Source: RZYY01 sp036794825 | Lineage (GTDB): Bacteria; Bacteroidota; Bacteroidia; Bacteroidales; 4484-276 | Reading direction: 5' to 3' | Assembly (NCBI GenBank): GCA_036794825.1 | Contig: DAIRGA010000011.1 | Span: 73,335-137,334 of the forward strand | Length of the DNA stretch: 64,000 nt | Shown: positions 62,985 through 64,000 of the stretch, in pieces | How the letters are laid out: every line of letters begins with the position of its first letter | How positions within the stretch are numbered: position 1 is the stretch's first letter | Notes under the pieces: model-generated | What the model was told of the DNA's origin: nothing | Database searches by the model: none | What the model saw: the letters and a program-made list of their open reading frames with translations, nothing else | Position numbers and translations under genes: made by a program

Positions 62985-63005
62985 CGTAAATTTTACGCAA
63001 AAGTA
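62985..63005 (-). promoter_or_regulatory. Promoter and operator palindrome of the vapBC-like pair
   Basis: On the minus strand, TACTTTTG (63005-62998) fits the -7 consensus and is followed at once by the perfect palindrome CGTAAA-A-TTTACG (62997-62985), only 4 bp before the ATG. A palindrome at the transcription start is what antitoxin autorepression would need. Confidence 0.65.
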
Positions 63006-63013
63006 GCGATATT

Positions 63014-63057
63014 ATTTGAAACCCATAACAGCCCTGACAGATATTTGAAACCTGTCA
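63014..63057. repeat. Degenerate CCTGACAG repeat with direct repeats
   Basis: CCCTGACAG (63032-63040) and CCTGTCA (63051-63057) share their cores with the palindrome at 61970-62020. ATTTGAAACC occurs twice (63014-63023 and 63043-63052). It looks like a decayed copy of the same dispersed element. Confidence 0.5.
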
Positions 63058-63090
63058 ATGCTTTGAAAACAATTGATTGAACAAATTCGT

Positions 63091-63098
63091 TAATTTTG
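63091..63098 (+). promoter_or_regulatory. -7 element of the DUF433-DUF5615 pair
   Basis: TAATTTTG fits TAnnTTTG, 22 bp before the ATG at 63121. Confidence 0.6.
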
Positions 63099-63120
63099 CA
63101 TCAAAAATAAACTGGAAATC

Positions 63121-63372
63121 ATGCAAAATGAACAACTGCTCGAACGAATAGTCATTGATCCGGAGATACTTACCGGTAAACCGGTGATTAAGGGCACACG
63201 GCTTTCAGTCCAGTATATTATCGGTTTGATGGCTTCGGGCGCCGATTTCAGCGAAATTATTTCGGAATACCCAAAATTGGTGGAGGAGGATATTTTGGCG
63301 TGTTTGCTATTTGCATCAAAAACACTGGATAGCAATACATTTACACCTTTGTCAGGTCAATTGATTAAGTGA
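63121..63372 (+). CDS. DUF433 antitoxin
   Basis: DUF433 protein of 83 aa, with IVIDPEILTGKPVIKGTRLSVQYIIGLM and ILACLLFAS as the family features. It is a paralogue of the orphan at 62120-62353. The stop and the ATG of the DUF5615 toxin gene overlap (TGATG at 63370-63374), so both are translationally coupled. By family it is the antitoxin of a two-gene system. Confidence 0.88.
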   Translation: MQNEQLLERIVIDPEILTGKPVIKGTRLSVQYIIGLMASGADFSEIISEYPKLVEEDILACLLFASKTLDSNTFTPLSGQLIK

Positions 63373-63743
63373 TGAATGACCAACCAAAATTTATTGTTGA
63401 TGAATGTACAGGCCCATATGTTGCAACCTGGCTTAAATCAAAAGGGTTCAGTGTGTTGTCTGTCTTTGAGGCTTTTCCGGGGATTAAAGACACTGAAATT
63501 CTCACAATTGCTCAAAGCGAAGGTCGGATTGTCAGAACAAATGACAAGGATTTTGGGGAGATGGTCTTCAAGATTAGATATTCACATCATGGGATTGTTT
63601 TACTCAGGTTAAATGATGAACGCAGTAAAAATAAAATTGCTGTACTTGAAAAGTTGCTGACTCATCATAGCGAAGATTTGATCGGAAATTTCATCGTCCT
63701 GACTGAAAACACCATCAGAATCATCAGAAAAAATGCTTTTTAG
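63372..63743 (+). CDS. DUF5615 PIN-like toxin
   Basis: PIN-like DUF5615 (Mut7-C-related) protein of 123 aa. IVDECTGP at the start (Asp10, Glu11) and TNDKDFGEM in the middle hold the acidic active-site residues, and GIVLLRL follows as in the family. The ATG at 63372 overlaps the DUF433 stop; a GTG at 63369 is less likely. Presumed ribonuclease toxin, paired with the upstream DUF433. Confidence 0.87.
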   Translation: MNDQPKFIVDECTGPYVATWLKSKGFSVLSVFEAFPGIKDTEILTIAQSEGRIVRTNDKDFGEMVFKIRYSHHGIVLLRLNDERSKNKIAVLEKLLTHHSEDLIGNFIVLTENTIRIIRKNAF

Positions 63744-63830
63744 TTTTGATGCGCTGAACTGATGTTTATTTTTCCCGTTTTTCAAAATGGAGAACATCCA
63801 TTCAATTTTGAACCTTTAAAGTAAAAGAAT

Positions 63831-63950
63831 ATGAATCCAGCCATTGTTAAAGTTAAGCCAGCCGACGATTTCAGACTAATTCTCTCATTTGCCAATGGAG
63901 AGGTCAGGCGTTTTGATATGAAACCCTATCTGGATAATGGTTTATCCTGA
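63831..63950 (+). pseudogene. Truncated DUF2442 gene
   Basis: The ORF begins as a normal DUF2442 protein (PADDFRLILSFANGEVRRFDMKPYLD) but stops after 39 residues, while the family needs about 80-90. The missing C-terminal half is not seen in the remaining 50 bp of the window in any frame. DUF2442 genes are often paired with DUF4160 genes as TA-like units. I take it as a decayed gene, though the window edge limits the check. Confidence 0.6.
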
Positions 63951-64000
63951 TTAATTCATTAGAAACTTAGTTTTAGGGATATATTTGGTTTGAGTGTCAA

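Overview
The window is a gene-dense piece of a chromosome from a member of the Bacteroidota, most likely an environmental Bacteroidales-like lineage. Three things in the sequence point there. Several large secreted proteins end in type IX secretion (T9SS) type A sorting domains. Bacteroidota-type -7 promoter elements (TAnnTTTG) sit just upstream of many genes, while Shine-Dalgarno motifs are scarce. Families typical of the phylum recur (DUF4294, ComEA-like HhH protein, long GAPDH, FISUMP domain, RseC, OMR1-type TonB receptor). I found no rRNA, tRNA, CRISPR array, transposase, integrase or phage gene. Genus or species cannot be read from this sequence.

Layout. 1-6.4 kb: an RluA/RluD-type pseudouridine synthase, rpmH, a patatin-like phospholipase, an overlapping heptose operon (gmhA-hddC-gmhB) and a sodium:solute symporter. 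6.4-9 kb: a TonB-dependent receptor on the minus strand under a clear TPP riboswitch, so very probably a thiamin-compound receptor. 9-19 kb: DUF4294, a T9SS beta-propeller protein, a secreted alpha/beta hydrolase and a GH18 chitinase that share a tandem C-terminal module, an acidic YD-like repeat protein, an unknown secreted protein and a cysteate-synthase-like PLP enzyme. 19-25.4 kb: a queuosine-precursor transporter and a tight minus-strand operon of NSS transporter, ComEA-like HhH protein, TPR membrane protein and POT transporter. 25.5-32.5 kb: housekeeping genes on the plus strand (DEAD-box helicase, FtsK, LolA, GAPDH). 32.8-41 kb: a minus-strand block with a BASS transporter, acyl-CoA synthetase, SDR, old-yellow-enzyme-like reductase, HldD, a class I glutamine amidotransferase and a PflX-like radical SAM protein.

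41-53 kb holds three large T9SS cargo proteins, an SDR-RseC pair, an M48 lipoprotein protease, MntP and a Crp/Fnr regulator whose stop codon lies inside a near-perfect TGTGA-N6-TCACT palindrome. 53-62 kb: DUF2892, sucD, mnmE, a small membrane protein, a secreted nuclease with two Cys3His knuckles, a PKD-repeat T9SS protein and a PEGA-FISUMP protein. 62-64 kb is a small toxin-antitoxin island: an unpaired DUF433 antitoxin, a VapBC-like pair with a palindromic operator, a DUF433-DUF5615 pair and a truncated DUF2442 gene, with related palindromic repeats nearby.

Functionally the window combines core envelope, division, translation and central metabolism genes with a secreted set for polymer contact and breakdown (chitinase, hydrolase, nuclease, propeller proteins) and uptake systems (thiamin receptor, peptide, amino-acid and organic-anion transporters). 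The most interesting leads are the C-terminal module shared by chitinase and hydrolase, the TPP riboswitch with a perfect hairpin next to the start codon, the Crp-like regulator with its apparent operator, the cysteate synthase homologue (possible sulfonolipids), the bai-like gene neighbourhood at 33-38 kb and the nuclease with repeated zinc-knuckle-like tails. All coordinates and motifs were read by eye. Family names come from recognition of motifs, not from database searches.
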